Positions 28,213-37,274 of a DNA stretch of 64,000 bases are shown piece by piece (position 1 is the first letter of the stretch; each line of letters opens with the position of its first letter). The notes beneath the pieces are model-generated. The model was not told the origin of the DNA. It ran no database searches and worked only from the letters and a program-made list of their open reading frames with translations. This DNA comes from Ga0077548 sp035440445 (lineage in GTDB: Bacteria > Pseudomonadota > Alphaproteobacteria > Rhizobiales > Xanthobacteraceae): NCBI GenBank assembly GCA_035440445.1, contig DAORMJ010000008.1, positions 1 through 64,000 of the forward strand, written 5' to 3'. A program made the translations under genes and the position numbers.

Positions 28213-30426
28213 CTAGCCGTTGCCCGCCATGTAATCCGGCAGCCAGGATTCGTGCCGTTTCTTCAGTTCTGCAACTGATATTGGGTTTTCTCCGGGCAAG
28301 GTCAATTGCTCACCGGCAGTCATGCCGAGGCGGAGCGCCGGAATGCCGGCGGCCTTGGCGGCCTGCTCGATTTCCGGGAGGGCCGCGGCTGGCAGGGTCA
28401 CGACATAGCGGGCTTGATCTTCGCCGAACCAGAAGGCATGCGGCGGTATTCCCGCGGGTGAGGCTTCCAGCTTCGCGCCGATGCCAGAGGCCATGGCCAT
28501 TTCGCCGAGCGCGACCAGAAGGCCGCCGTCCGAGCAGTCGTGCACGGCGGTGACGCGGTCCTTTGCGATCAGATCGCGGACGAAATCGCCATGGCGCTTC
28601 TCAGTGGCAAGATCGACCGGCGGTGGCGCACCTTCCTCGCGGCCGAACAGGGTCGCGAGATAGGACGACTGGCCGAGATGCCCGCGTGTTTCGCCGATGA
28701 GCAGGATCGCTTCGCCCGCCGCCTTGAAGGCGAGCGTTGCGGACTGTTCGAAGTTCTTCAGGAGACCGACGCCGCCGATGGTGGGGGTCGGCAAAATCCC
28801 GCGCCCTTGCGTCTCGTTGTAGAGCGAGACGTTGCCCGACACGACCGGGAAATCGAGCGCGAGACACGCTTCCTTGATGCCGCGAATGCAGCCGACAAAC
28901 TGGCCCATGATTTCGGGGCGCTCGGGGTTGCCGAAGTTCAGGTTGTCGGTGATCGCAAGCGGCGTCGCGCCCACGGCAGTAAGATTGCGCCAGCATTCGG
29001 CGACCGCCTGCTTGCCGCCCTCGAAGGGATCGGCTTCGCAATAGCGCGGCGTTACATCGGTGCAGAGCGCAAGCGCCTTCGGTCCGTCCTGCACGCGCAC
29101 GACTGCCGCATCGCCACCCGGGCGCTGCACGGTGTTGTTCAGGATCAGGTGGTCGTATTGCTCCCAGACCCACCGCTTCGAGCAGAGGTCGGGCGAGGCC
29201 ACTAGTTTGGTAAGCGCATCGCCGAGCGACTTTGGCGCAGGAACGGAAGCCGTGTCGAGAACAGGAAGTTTCGGCGACTCGGTGAAGGGGCGATTGTATT
29301 CGGGGGCCTGATCGCCAAGCTCCTTTATCGGAAGGTTCGCCATTTCCTCGCCGTTGTGGCGGATGAGGAAGCGCAGCGTGTCGGTGGTGTAGCCGACGAT
29401 TGCGAAGTCGAGACCCCATTTCTTGAAGATGGCTTCCGCCTCCGCTTCCTTGCCGGGCTTCAGCACCATCAGCATGCGCTCTTGCGATTCCGAGAGCATC
29501 ATCTCGTAGGCCGACATCGCGTCTTCGCGCACCGGCACGTTTTCGAGGTCCAGCGTGATGCCGAGGTCGCCCTTCGCGCCCATCTCGACCGCGGAGCAGG
29601 TGAGGCCGGCCGCGCCCATGTCCTGAATCGCGACCACGCAATCCTTGGACATGATTTCGAGGCAGGCTTCCAGGAGCAGCTTCTCCGCGAAAGGATCGCC
29701 GACCTGCACGGTGGGGCGCTTCTCCTCCGCGCCTTCGCCGAATTCGGCGGAAGCCATGGTCGCGCCGTGGATGCCATCGCGGCCGGTCTTGGAGCCGAGA
29801 TAAACGACGGGCAGGCCGACGCCGGTGGCTTTGGCGTAGAAAATCTTGTCGGTTTCGGCGATGCCGACGGCCATGGCGTTGACGAGGATGTTGCCGTCAT
29901 AGCGCGAATGAAAACCGACCGATCCGCCGACGGTCGGGACGCCGAACGAATTGCCGTAGCCGCCGATGCCGGCGACGACGCCGGACACGAGATGGCGCGT
30001 GCGCGGATGATCGATTGAACCGAAGCGCAGCGCGTTGAGGCACGCGATCGGACGCGCGCCCATGGTGAAGACGTCGCGCAGAATGCCGCCGACGCCCGTG
30101 GTCGCGCCCTGATAGGGTTCGATGAAGGACGGGTGGTTGTGGCTTTCCATCTTGAAGATGCAGGCAAGCCCGTCGCCGATGTCGATGACGCCGGCGTTTT
30201 CGCCGGGGCCTTGAATGACGATAGGCCCGGTCACGGGCAGCGTCTTCAGATGCACCTTCGAGGATTTGTACGAGCAGTGCTCGTTCCACATCGCCGAGAA
30301 AATGCCGAGCTCGGTGATCGAGGGCTCGCGGCCGATGAGCTTCAGGATGCGCTGGTATTCGTCGGGCTTCAGGCCATGTTCGGCGACGAGTTCAGGCGTG
30401 ATCTTGATCGCGTTGGAAATGTTCAC
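28213..30426 (-). CDS. purL: Phosphoribosylformylglycinamidine synthase subunit PurL
   Basis: Synthetase subunit for step 4 of de novo purine synthesis, turning FGAR, ATP and glutamine-derived ammonia into FGAM. The 737-residue length is that of the small PurL type needing PurQ and PurS. Visible motifs are NEHCSYKSSK (near residue 47), ESHNHPSFIEPYQGA, VGGILRDVFTMGARP and the repeat half with VSLYNET and CSDGGL. Its start overlaps the purQ stop by four bases (ATGA). Confidence 0.97.
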   Translation of the reverse strand: MNISNAIKITPELVAEHGLKPDEYQRILKLIGREPSITELGIFSAMWNEHCSYKSSKVHLKTLPVTGPIVIQGPGENAGVIDIGDGLACIFKMESHNHPSFIEPYQGATTGVGGILRDVFTMGARPIACLNALRFGSIDHPRTRHLVSGVVAGIGGYGNSFGVPTVGGSVGFHSRYDGNILVNAMAVGIAETDKIFYAKATGVGLPVVYLGSKTGRDGIHGATMASAEFGEGAEEKRPTVQVGDPFAEKLLLEACLEIMSKDCVVAIQDMGAAGLTCSAVEMGAKGDLGITLDLENVPVREDAMSAYEMMLSESQERMLMVLKPGKEAEAEAIFKKWGLDFAIVGYTTDTLRFLIRHNGEEMANLPIKELGDQAPEYNRPFTESPKLPVLDTASVPAPKSLGDALTKLVASPDLCSKRWVWEQYDHLILNNTVQRPGGDAAVVRVQDGPKALALCTDVTPRYCEADPFEGGKQAVAECWRNLTAVGATPLAITDNLNFGNPERPEIMGQFVGCIRGIKEACLALDFPVVSGNVSLYNETQGRGILPTPTIGGVGLLKNFEQSATLAFKAAGEAILLIGETRGHLGQSSYLATLFGREEGAPPPVDLATEKRHGDFVRDLIAKDRVTAVHDCSDGGLLVALGEMAMASGIGAKLEASPAGIPPHAFWFGEDQARYVVTLPAAALPEIEQAAKAAGIPALRLGMTAGEQLTLPGENPISVAELKKRHESWLPDYMAGNG

Positions 30427-31121
30427 GCCGCCTCCAGCACGGTCTTGATGCTCTCGAACAACCCGCGGCCGTCGGTCGGGCCGATCAGCGGGTCGACATG
30501 ATTTTCCGGATGCGGCATCAGCCCGAGCACGTTGAGCTTTTCGGAGAGAATACCGGCAATCGCATTGGTCGCGCCGTTATGATTCCACTTCGGATCAAGC
30601 TTGCCTTCGGGCGAAACATAGCGGAATAGCACGCGGCCATCGCCTTCGAGACGCTTGATGGTCTCTTCATCCGCCGTGTAATTGCCTTCACCGTGGGCGA
30701 CCGGAATTTTCAAGACGTCGCCCGCGTTGTAGCGGCGAGAGTAGGGCGTGTCGGAGCGCTCGACGCGCAGATAAACTTCCTTGCACATGAAGCGAAGCTG
30801 CGCGTTGCGCTGGAGCACGCCGGGAAGAAGCTGCGCTTCGCAGAGGATCTGGAAGCCGTTGCAGATGCCGAGCACGAGCCCGCCGCGTTCGGCATGCGCG
30901 CGGACGGCATTCATGATCGGCGCGCGCGCGGCGATCGCGCCGCAACGCAGATAATCGCCGTAAGAGAAGCCGCCGGGCAGCACGACAAGATCGGTATTGG
31001 CGGGCAGGGCGCTGTCGGCATGCCAGACGATCGAGGCGGCCTTGCCGGAGATACGCTTGATCGCGCTTGCGACGTCGCCTTCGCGATTGGAGCCGGGGAA
31101 GAGAACGACTGCGGCTTTCAT
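30423..31121 (-). CDS. purQ: Phosphoribosylformylglycinamidine synthase subunit PurQ
   Basis: Class I glutamine amidotransferase subunit that supplies ammonia to PurL. 232 residues. It opens with AAVVLFPGSNREGD, carries LPGGFSYGDYLRCGAIAA, the nucleophile Cys in GICNGFQIL (near 90) and the catalytic His/Glu in MPHPENHVD near the end. It is coupled to purL by a 4-base overlap and lies 4 bases after purS. Confidence 0.97.
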   Translation of the reverse strand: MKAAVVLFPGSNREGDVASAIKRISGKAASIVWHADSALPANTDLVVLPGGFSYGDYLRCGAIAARAPIMNAVRAHAERGGLVLGICNGFQILCEAQLLPGVLQRNAQLRFMCKEVYLRVERSDTPYSRRYNAGDVLKIPVAHGEGNYTADEETIKRLEGDGRVLFRYVSPEGKLDPKWNHNGATNAIAGILSEKLNVLGLMPHPENHVDPLIGPTDGRGLFESIKTVLEAA

Positions 31122-31125
31122 CGGC

Positions 31126-31368
31126 TTAGCCCAGAACCTCGACGCGATAATTCTCGACGACGGTGTTGGCGAGGAGCTTGTCGGCGGCAGCCTTCAGCGC
31201 GGCTTCCGCTTTGGCCTTGTCGGCGTCCTTCAGTTCGATCTCGAAGACCTTGCCCTGGCGCACGCTTTCGACGCCATCGATCCCGAGCGACTTCAGCGCG
31301 CCTTCGATGGCCTTGCCCTGCGGGTCCAGAACGCCGTTTTTCAGGGTGACGGTAACGCGGGCTTTCAT
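31126..31368 (-). CDS. purS: Phosphoribosylformylglycinamidine synthase subunit PurS
   Basis: Small structural subunit that joins PurL and PurQ in the FGAM synthase complex. The ATG complement at 31366-31368 gives 80 residues beginning MKARVTVTLKNGVLDPQGKA, the family N-terminus; GGAGATT lies upstream. GIDGVESVRQGKVFEIEL is typical. It is in the purC-purS-purQ-purL order. Confidence 0.95.
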   Translation of the reverse strand: MKARVTVTLKNGVLDPQGKAIEGALKSLGIDGVESVRQGKVFEIELKDADKAKAEAALKAAADKLLANTVVENYRVEVLG

Positions 31369-31475
31369 GTGCGGGAAATCTCCTGTCTCGAACGCTTTAG
31401 CGCAAAGGCAGACGGGGGCAACCGCCCCCGCCAAACATCCACATCAGAAATGCAGCACGAAGACGCAAGGCTGCT

Positions 31476-32243
31476 TTAGCTTTTCACCAGCACCGGTCCG
31501 GTGCCCTGCGGCGGCTCGTTATCCGAGATGATGCCGAGGCGCCGGGCGACTTCGGTGTAAGCCTCGATCAGGCCGCCCATGTCGCGGCGGAAGCGGTCCT
31601 TGTCGAGCTTGTCGGCGGTCTTGATGTCCCAGAGGCGGCACGAATCCGGGCTGATCTCGTCGGCAACGACGATGCGGACCATGTCGTTGTCCCAGAGCCT
31701 TCCGCATTCCATCTTGAAATCGACGAGGCGGATGCCGACGCCGAGGAAGAGGCCGGAAAGAAAATCGTTCACGCGGATCGCGAGCGCGATGATGTCGTCG
31801 ATTTCCTGCGTGGTCGCCCAGCCGAAGGCGGTGATGTGCTCTTCGGAGACCATCGGGTCGTTCAGCTTGTCGTTCTTGTAATAGAACTCGATGATCGAGC
31901 GCGGCAGCTGCATGCCTTCCTCGAGCCCGAGGCGGGTGGCAAGCGAGCCGGCGGCGACATTGCGCACCACGACTTCAAGCGGAATGATCTCGACTTCGCG
32001 GATCAATTGCTCGCGCATGTTCAGGCGGCGCACGAAATGCGTCGGCACGCCGATGTCGTTCAGCCGCTGGAAGATATATTCCGAGATGCGGTTGTTGAGC
32101 ACGCCTTTGCCATCGACGATCTCGTGCTTTTTCGCGTTGAACGCGGTGGCGTCGTCCTTGAAATGCTGAATCAGCGTTCCGGGCTCGGGACCTTCGTAAA
32201 GGACCTTGGCCTTGCCTTCATAGATGCGGCGGCGGCGGCTCAT
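31476..32243 (-). CDS. purC: SAICAR synthase PurC
   Basis: Phosphoribosylaminoimidazole-succinocarboxamide synthase, step 7 of purine synthesis. I start at the ATG complement at 32241-32243 (MSRRRRIYEGKAKVLYEG), which matches the family N-terminus and gives 255 residues; an in-frame ATG ten codons upstream (32273) is possible because no strong ribosome site decides. Motifs include EVVVRNVAAGSLATRLG and the signature LVDFKMECGR and ADEISPDSCRLWD. First gene of the purine run; purS is 107 bases downstream. Confidence 0.95.
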   Translation of the reverse strand: MSRRRRIYEGKAKVLYEGPEPGTLIQHFKDDATAFNAKKHEIVDGKGVLNNRISEYIFQRLNDIGVPTHFVRRLNMREQLIREVEIIPLEVVVRNVAAGSLATRLGLEEGMQLPRSIIEFYYKNDKLNDPMVSEEHITAFGWATTQEIDDIIALAIRVNDFLSGLFLGVGIRLVDFKMECGRLWDNDMVRIVVADEISPDSCRLWDIKTADKLDKDRFRRDMGGLIEAYTEVARRLGIISDNEPPQGTGPVLVKS

Positions 32244-32518
32244 GGGGGTGTACCGTGACTTCAAGAAATCCATATCGAACCGGAACTCCGGGCGTAGTCG
32301 ACTCACAAAACGTCTGGAAAACCGGGTTTTTGCAGCAGGAAAACCCGGCGATTCCGCCTGGCCCCCACGCGGTTCGACCCTATCTGATCGGCCAGAGCAA
32401 CACAAATAACCTTCCGGCCACGCGCTTTTGCATGGCCGATTGCCGCAGTTGAAATAGGATAGGCGCGCCTATATTCAACGGCAGTCTTCGGTAAATCCCT
32501 CAGGAGCATTGGCCACCG

Positions 32519-32845
32519 ATGTCCACCTTCGACCAGCGGCAAGACGCCTTCGAGAAGAAATTCGCCCTCGACGAGGAGCAGAAGTTCAAGGCCACTGCGC
32601 GGCGCAACCGCAAGCTGGGTGCCTGGGCAGCCGAAAAGCTGGGTCTTTCCGGTGCGGACGCCGACGCCTATGCAAAATCCGTGGTCGCCGCCGATTTCGA
32701 GGAAGCCGGCGACGATGACGTGTTCCGCAAAGTTCGCGGCGATCTGGATGCCAAGGGCATGCAGAACGTGGCCGATGCCGAGATTCGGGCCAAGATGGAG
32801 CAATTGCTTGTCGAGGCCGCGGCGGAGATCAAGGCTGGCGTTTGA
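32519..32845 (+). CDS. F-type ATPase inhibitor zeta subunit (DUF1476)
   Basis: 108-residue DUF1476 protein. In Paracoccus this family is the zeta subunit, an alpha-helical inhibitor that blocks rotation of F1-ATPase in the hydrolytic direction. The N-terminal inhibitory helix is visible as MSTFDQRQDAFEKKFALDEEQKF, followed by KATARRNRKLGAWAAEKLGL and a helical C-terminus. It is divergent from purC. The family assignment is firm; activity in this organism is inferred. Confidence 0.92.
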   Translation: MSTFDQRQDAFEKKFALDEEQKFKATARRNRKLGAWAAEKLGLSGADADAYAKSVVAADFEEAGDDDVFRKVRGDLDAKGMQNVADAEIRAKMEQLLVEAAAEIKAGV

Positions 32846-32893
32846 TCGCGCTGCGATGAACAACGCGTAACACCAGAGTTCACTGCAAGTTCA

Positions 32894-32918
32894 GGAACCC
32901 AGCGTTCTAACAGGCGTT
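32894..32918 (+). promoter_or_regulatory. EcfG-type general stress promoter
   Basis: GGAAC at 32894-32898, 16 bases, CGTT at 32915-32918: an exact match to the alphaproteobacterial general-stress sigma factor EcfG consensus GGAAC-N16/17-CGTT. It is 40 bases before the SH3b protein start and in the right orientation. Confidence 0.65.
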
Positions 32919-32958
32919 CGTTGATAAGCGCGCATTGCGCGCCATCAGAGGAACGCTC

Positions 32959-34107
32959 ATGTTTTTGAAATACCCTGCATTCGCCGCCGCCGCCGTCGTG
33001 CTTTCGGCGAGCGCTGCCGCAGCGGCACCGCTTGCTTTGCCCGCCAACGTGAATCTGCGTTGGGGCCCCGGCATCGAATATCCCGCGCAAGTCGTCGTTC
33101 CGGAAGGAACGGTGGTCGACGTGCAGCGCTGCGACGACCTGTGGTGCGAAGTTGCCTGGGAAGAATACAAGGGCTTCATGAACCGCGACGTGATCGGTCT
33201 CGGCGAGGGTAACAATTATCCGCCGCAGGCATTCGGTCCGTCCGCGCCGCCACCGCCGCCTTACATCCCCGCGTTCGAAGGCTATTATTACGACGATAGC
33301 GCGGACTACATTTATGGTCCGGGTTTCGGTTTCCGCTATTACGGCGGCTTCCACGGCCGCTACAATTCGCGCGCGTTCATCCATTCGCGTGCGGAGTCGT
33401 CAGCACGGCGGCACCGGCGGCAAGTTTCCGGTATCAGTTTTCACAATCCGCAGAACTCTGCCGCGGCGGGTCATAACCGCGCGATTTCCAAGTCGATGAC
33501 GCACAATCGCGCGGATTCGCGCTTGCTGCGCGATAGCAATAACCGCGATCGCCTGCGCGACCGGCTGCGGCAACAGCAGCAGATCACCCGCGAGCAAAAG
33601 AACCTGCAAGTCAAAGAGCGCAGGCTCGAGCAGCAGAAGGACCGGCTCGACCAGCGACAGGATCGCCTTCAGGACAAGAAGGACCGTCAGGATCAACGGC
33701 AGGATCGGCTGGAGAAACGCGACGACCGTCTCGATCGCCAGCAGCAAAAGCAGCAACAGCAACAGCAACAAAAGCAAAACGAACTAAACGAGCAGAAGAA
33801 GGCGCCGCCGCCGCGAGATATGCAGCGTCCGAGAAACGAGAACCAGCAACCGCAGAATCTGCAGAAGCAGAATAACCAGAAGCAGGATGAGCAGCCGCGC
33901 CGGATCGAGCGGAAAAATCAGGACATGCAGCCGCGGAACGTGCCGCAGAATACGCAGCCGCCAAATGACCAGCCTCGAAACATCCAGCGGCAGCAAAACA
34001 CGCAGCCACAGGAACGGCCGCAGAGGCAGGATCGTCCGCAGATTGAACGCGATCAGCCGCGCAGGCAGGATAATGCTCCGCGCGGTGGCGACAACGACCG
34101 GAGATAG
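32959..34107 (+). CDS. Exported SH3b-domain protein with long Gln/Arg/Asp-rich tail
   Basis: 382 residues from the ATG at 32959, with AGAGGA 7-12 bases upstream. A signal peptide (residues 1-26, ending AAAAAP) is followed by a bacterial SH3 domain (about 27-80: ALPANVNLRWGPGIEYPAQVVV, ending VAWEEYKGFMNRDVI). A Tyr/Gly/Pro segment (about 85-140) follows, then a low-complexity helical tail from about 195: runs of DRLDQRQDRLQDK type, QQQQKQQQQ, then Asn/Gln/Pro/Arg repeats to the end. Bacterial SH3 domains often bind peptidoglycan, so a periplasmic, wall-linked role is likely. The tail is unlike other proteins here. It has an EcfG-like promoter and its own terminator. Confidence 0.85.
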   Translation: MFLKYPAFAAAAVVLSASAAAAAPLALPANVNLRWGPGIEYPAQVVVPEGTVVDVQRCDDLWCEVAWEEYKGFMNRDVIGLGEGNNYPPQAFGPSAPPPPPYIPAFEGYYYDDSADYIYGPGFGFRYYGGFHGRYNSRAFIHSRAESSARRHRRQVSGISFHNPQNSAAAGHNRAISKSMTHNRADSRLLRDSNNRDRLRDRLRQQQQITREQKNLQVKERRLEQQKDRLDQRQDRLQDKKDRQDQRQDRLEKRDDRLDRQQQKQQQQQQQKQNELNEQKKAPPPRDMQRPRNENQQPQNLQKQNNQKQDEQPRRIERKNQDMQPRNVPQNTQPPNDQPRNIQRQQNTQPQERPQRQDRPQIERDQPRRQDNAPRGGDNDRR

Positions 34108-34120
34108 CTCGAAAAGAAAA

Positions 34121-34143
34121 AGGGCGGCCCTTTGGGCCGCCCT
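34121..34143. terminator. Bidirectional terminator between the SH3b gene and purB
   Basis: Stem AGGGCGGCCC, loop TTT, GGGCCGCCCT. On the minus strand it is followed by TTTTTCTTTTC, serving purB; on the plus strand by TCCTCATT and a later T-run. Confidence 0.88.
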
Positions 34144-34166
34144 TCCTCATTCTGGGTTTTTGAAAA

Positions 34167-35471
34167 TTACTCGCCGAACACGCGTGCGAAGATCACATCG
34201 ACGTTCGCGAAGTGATGGCCGAGGTCGAAGCAGTTATCGATCTCCTGCGCGCTCAGGAGTTTTGCCACGTCGGCATCGGCCTTGAGCGACTGCTGGAAGT
34301 CCGCGCCTGCGTCCCAGGTCTTCATGGCGTTTCGCTGCACGAGCCGATAAGCGTCTTCGCGCGCCATGCCCTTGCGGGCGAGCGCGAGCAACACGCGCTC
34401 GGAATGCACGAGGCCGCCGAACATTTCCAGATTGCGCTTCATGTTCTCGGGATAAACCACGAGCTGCTCGATCAGGCCGGCGAGGCGGTTCAGCGCGAAG
34501 TCGAGCGTGATGGTCGCGTCCGGGCCGATCATGCGCTCGACCGATGAATGCGAAATGTCGCGTTCGTGCCAGAGGGCGACGTTCTCCATCGCGGGCATTG
34601 CATAAGCGCGGACCATGCGCGCGAGGCCGGTGAGGTTTTCGGAGAGCACCGGGTTGCGCTTGTGCGGCATGGCCGACGAGCCTTTCTGGCCCGGCGAGAA
34701 ATACTCTTCGGCTTCCTTTACTTCGGTGCGCTGCAGATGGCGGATTTCCACCGCAAGGCGCTCCATCGAAGAGGCAATCACGCCAAGGGTCGCGAAGAAC
34801 ATCGCGTGGCGATCGCGCGGGATCACTTGGGTCGAGACTGGCTCGACGCGCAATCCCATTTTCTCCGCGACATAGGCTTCGACCTTGGGGTCGATGTTGG
34901 CGAAGGTGCCGACCGCGCCGGAGAGGGCCGCGGTCGAGATTTCTTCCTTCGCGCGGAGGAGCCGCTCCTTGTTGCGCGAGAACTCGGCATAGGCTTCCGC
35001 CATCTTCAGGCCGAAGGTGGTCGGCTCGGCGTGAATGCCGTGCGAGCGGCCGACGGTAACAGTATGCTTGTGTTCGAGTGCGCGTTTCTTCAGCGCGGCG
35101 AGCACCTTGTCGATATCGGCAAGCAGGAGATCGGCGGAGCGGGAAAGCTGCACGTTCAGGCAGGTGTCGAGCACGTCCGACGAAGTGAGGCCGAGATGGA
35201 CGAAGCGCGCTTCGGGCCCGACGATCTCGGCGAGATGCGTGAGGAAGGCGATGACGTCGTGCTTCACTTCGCGTTCGATCTCGTCGATGCGCGCGATGTT
35301 GAACTTGGCGTCCTTGCCTTTGGCCCAGATGGTTTTCGCGGCGTCTTTCGGGATGACGCCGAGTTCCGCCATCTTGTCGGCGGCGTGGGCCTCGATTTCG
35401 AACCAGATCTTGAAGCGGGTTTCGGGCGACCAGATTTCTACCGCTTGCGGGCGGCTATAGCGCGGGATCAT
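34167..35471 (-). CDS. purB: Adenylosuccinate lyase PurB
   Basis: Splits SAICAR to AICAR and adenylosuccinate to AMP in purine synthesis. The ATG complement at 35469-35471 gives 434 residues with the family N-terminus MIPRYSRPQAVEIWSPETRF; GAGAG lies just upstream. Catalytic parts are GLTSSDVLDTCLNVQL, TVGRSHGIHAEPTTFG and the superfamily signature GSSAMPHKRNP (near 263). rpe ends 7 bases upstream, so the two are probably co-transcribed. Separated from purCSQL by two plus-strand genes. Confidence 0.97.
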   Translation of the reverse strand: MIPRYSRPQAVEIWSPETRFKIWFEIEAHAADKMAELGVIPKDAAKTIWAKGKDAKFNIARIDEIEREVKHDVIAFLTHLAEIVGPEARFVHLGLTSSDVLDTCLNVQLSRSADLLLADIDKVLAALKKRALEHKHTVTVGRSHGIHAEPTTFGLKMAEAYAEFSRNKERLLRAKEEISTAALSGAVGTFANIDPKVEAYVAEKMGLRVEPVSTQVIPRDRHAMFFATLGVIASSMERLAVEIRHLQRTEVKEAEEYFSPGQKGSSAMPHKRNPVLSENLTGLARMVRAYAMPAMENVALWHERDISHSSVERMIGPDATITLDFALNRLAGLIEQLVVYPENMKRNLEMFGGLVHSERVLLALARKGMAREDAYRLVQRNAMKTWDAGADFQQSLKADADVAKLLSAQEIDNCFDLGHHFANVDVIFARVFGE

Positions 35472-35478
35472 TTTACTC

Positions 35479-36165
35479 TCATGCAGCGGCACGCGGCTGG
35501 GCCGCGCGGATCGCTTCGATGTTCTTTTTGTATTGGTCCGGGCCGCCTTTATAGACGGCCGAACCGGCGACGAGGACGTTCGCTCCCGCGCCTGCGGCGA
35601 AGGGAGCGGTTTCGGCAGTGATACCGCCATCGACTTCGAGATCGATCGGGCGGTCGCCGATCAGCTTGCGCAGTTTCGCGATCTTCGCGGTGACGGCGGG
35701 AATATAGCTCTGGCCGCCGAAGCCGGGGTTCACGCTCATCGCAAGAATGAGATCGACCTTGTCCAGCACATATTCGATTGCGCTTTCGGGCGTCGAAGGA
35801 TTGAGCGCGACACCGGCCTTCTTGCCGAGATCGCGGATCACCGAAAGCGAGCGCTCCAGATGCGGCCCGGCCTCGGGGTGAATGGTGATGATGTCGGCGC
35901 CGGCTTCCGCGAAAGCTGCGAGATAAGGATCGGCAGGCGCGATCATCAGATGCACATCGAGGATTTTCTTGGTGTGCGGACGGATCGCTTTCACGATCGC
36001 AGGTCCGAGCGAGATGTTCGGAACGAAATGTCCGTCCATCACATCGACGTGGATCCAGTCTGCGCCGGCCTGATCGGCGGCGCGCACCTCTTCGCCGAGT
36101 TTTGCGAAATCGGCGGCGAGGATCGAAGGCGCAATCAGCAGAGGACGATTCATAGCGGGATTCAT
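35479..36165 (-). CDS. rpe: Ribulose-phosphate 3-epimerase
   Basis: Interconverts ribulose 5-phosphate and xylulose 5-phosphate in the pentose phosphate and Calvin routes. From the ATG complement at 36163-36165 (GGAG six bases upstream) the product is 228 residues. TIM-barrel motifs are APSILAADFAKLGEEV, the metal-site WIHVDVMDGHFVPN, LDVHLMI, MSVNPGFGGQ and EVDGGI. It is between the BASS-like transporter and purB on the minus strand. Confidence 0.97.
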   Translation of the reverse strand: MNPAMNRPLLIAPSILAADFAKLGEEVRAADQAGADWIHVDVMDGHFVPNISLGPAIVKAIRPHTKKILDVHLMIAPADPYLAAFAEAGADIITIHPEAGPHLERSLSVIRDLGKKAGVALNPSTPESAIEYVLDKVDLILAMSVNPGFGGQSYIPAVTAKIAKLRKLIGDRPIDLEVDGGITAETAPFAAGAGANVLVAGSAVYKGGPDQYKKNIEAIRAAQPRAAA

Positions 36166-36194
36166 GGGAGCTCCAGGCGGTGGCCGTAACACGC

Positions 36195-37154
36195 CTATTT
36201 ATCCCCCGGCAACCGCCGGTCCATGAGGCGGTGAACAACGGGTGCGGCGAGCGCGGGCAGGAGATAGATCGGAAACTGGGCGACTGCGAAGTAGATCCAG
36301 GTCAGTTCCGGCAGCCCGCTTCCGGCCGCCGCAACCATGACGCCCATGTTCCGGTGGGCGGAGGAGAATCCGAGCGCGAGCGATTTTTTCAGTCCCTCGC
36401 GCCAGAACAGGAGCGTGGTCAGCAAATAGATGCCGATCGCGATCGCGAAGGTCAGGAGCGAAAGACCGGCGACGAGCGCGGGCTCCTTGATCGCGCGCGC
36501 GGTTACGCCGTCCATGGCGGTGATGCCGAAGAGAACGAGCAGCACCACGCTCGCGCCATCGATCACGCCTTTGCTTCCGGCGATGGTCTCGTCGCCGAGA
36601 TAGCGGCGGATCAGGTTTGCGGTGACAAAGGCCCCGATGATGATTCCGAAAAGCCGCAGCGCGAGTGCTGCGGGATCGAGTTGCAGCGTGCCGCCCGCGA
36701 AATAGCCGATGACGATGGGCGAGAGGAGCGGCGTTACTGCCGCGCAGACGATCAATACCGCAAGCGTCAGCGCGGTATCGAGCCGCAGGAATGCGGCGAA
36801 TGCCGTCGATGACATGATCGGCGGTGCCGCGAGATACATCATCATGCCGAGCGCCACCGCGGGCTCGAACCGGGCAATGCCGGTGTACGGCAACGCGAAC
36901 CCGAAAATCACGGGGATCGCGACCATGATTCCGATGCTGGCAACCGCGACGAGTACCGGGCTTGCGAAGCGCGCGCGCAGTTCTGCCGGATCGACCCTGA
37001 GAAAGGAGACGACGAGGAGCAGAAAGATCGCGAGCGCAAAACCGGGCTTCAGCGCGGAAGCAATCGGCGGCACCAGCAAACCCACGCCGAGACTGGCGGC
37101 GCCCGCCCACGTGCCCTGCCGGCCGAGCCACTCGAGGCTAGATTTCAGGCTCAT
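36195..37154 (-). CDS. BASS-like (bile acid:Na+ symporter fold) membrane transporter
   Basis: 319 residues with nine to ten hydrophobic segments across nearly the whole length and few loops. The pattern, including ALGMMMYLAAPPIMSSTAFAAFLRLD and SSAHRNMGVMVAAAGSG in the second half, fits the bile acid:sodium symporter/arsenite-permease-like superfamily. No substrate can be read; relatives move organic acids, pantoate or arsenite. I start at the ATG complement at 37152-37154 (MSLKSSLEWLG), six codons inside a longer frame. It precedes rpe by about 30 bases. Confidence 0.75.
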   Translation of the reverse strand: MSLKSSLEWLGRQGTWAGAASLGVGLLVPPIASALKPGFALAIFLLLVVSFLRVDPAELRARFASPVLVAVASIGIMVAIPVIFGFALPYTGIARFEPAVALGMMMYLAAPPIMSSTAFAAFLRLDTALTLAVLIVCAAVTPLLSPIVIGYFAGGTLQLDPAALALRLFGIIIGAFVTANLIRRYLGDETIAGSKGVIDGASVVLLVLFGITAMDGVTARAIKEPALVAGLSLLTFAIAIGIYLLTTLLFWREGLKKSLALGFSSAHRNMGVMVAAAGSGLPELTWIYFAVAQFPIYLLPALAAPVVHRLMDRRLPGDK

Positions 37155-37274
37155 GGCGGCGGCTGTCTGCAATTCCCATTATGTTTTCAGTGTAACGTCC
37201 GGCGGCTGAAAATGCCTGTGTTCTGCACAAGAATCGTGCTGGAACCGCGTAATGACAGTTAATAGACAAAGTAA

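Noticed and set aside
33600..33780. Short repeated units (CRISPR-like look) in the SH3b gene
   Set aside because: The repeats are codon-based Gln/Arg/Asp repeats in frame and of uneven length, not spaced identical repeats.
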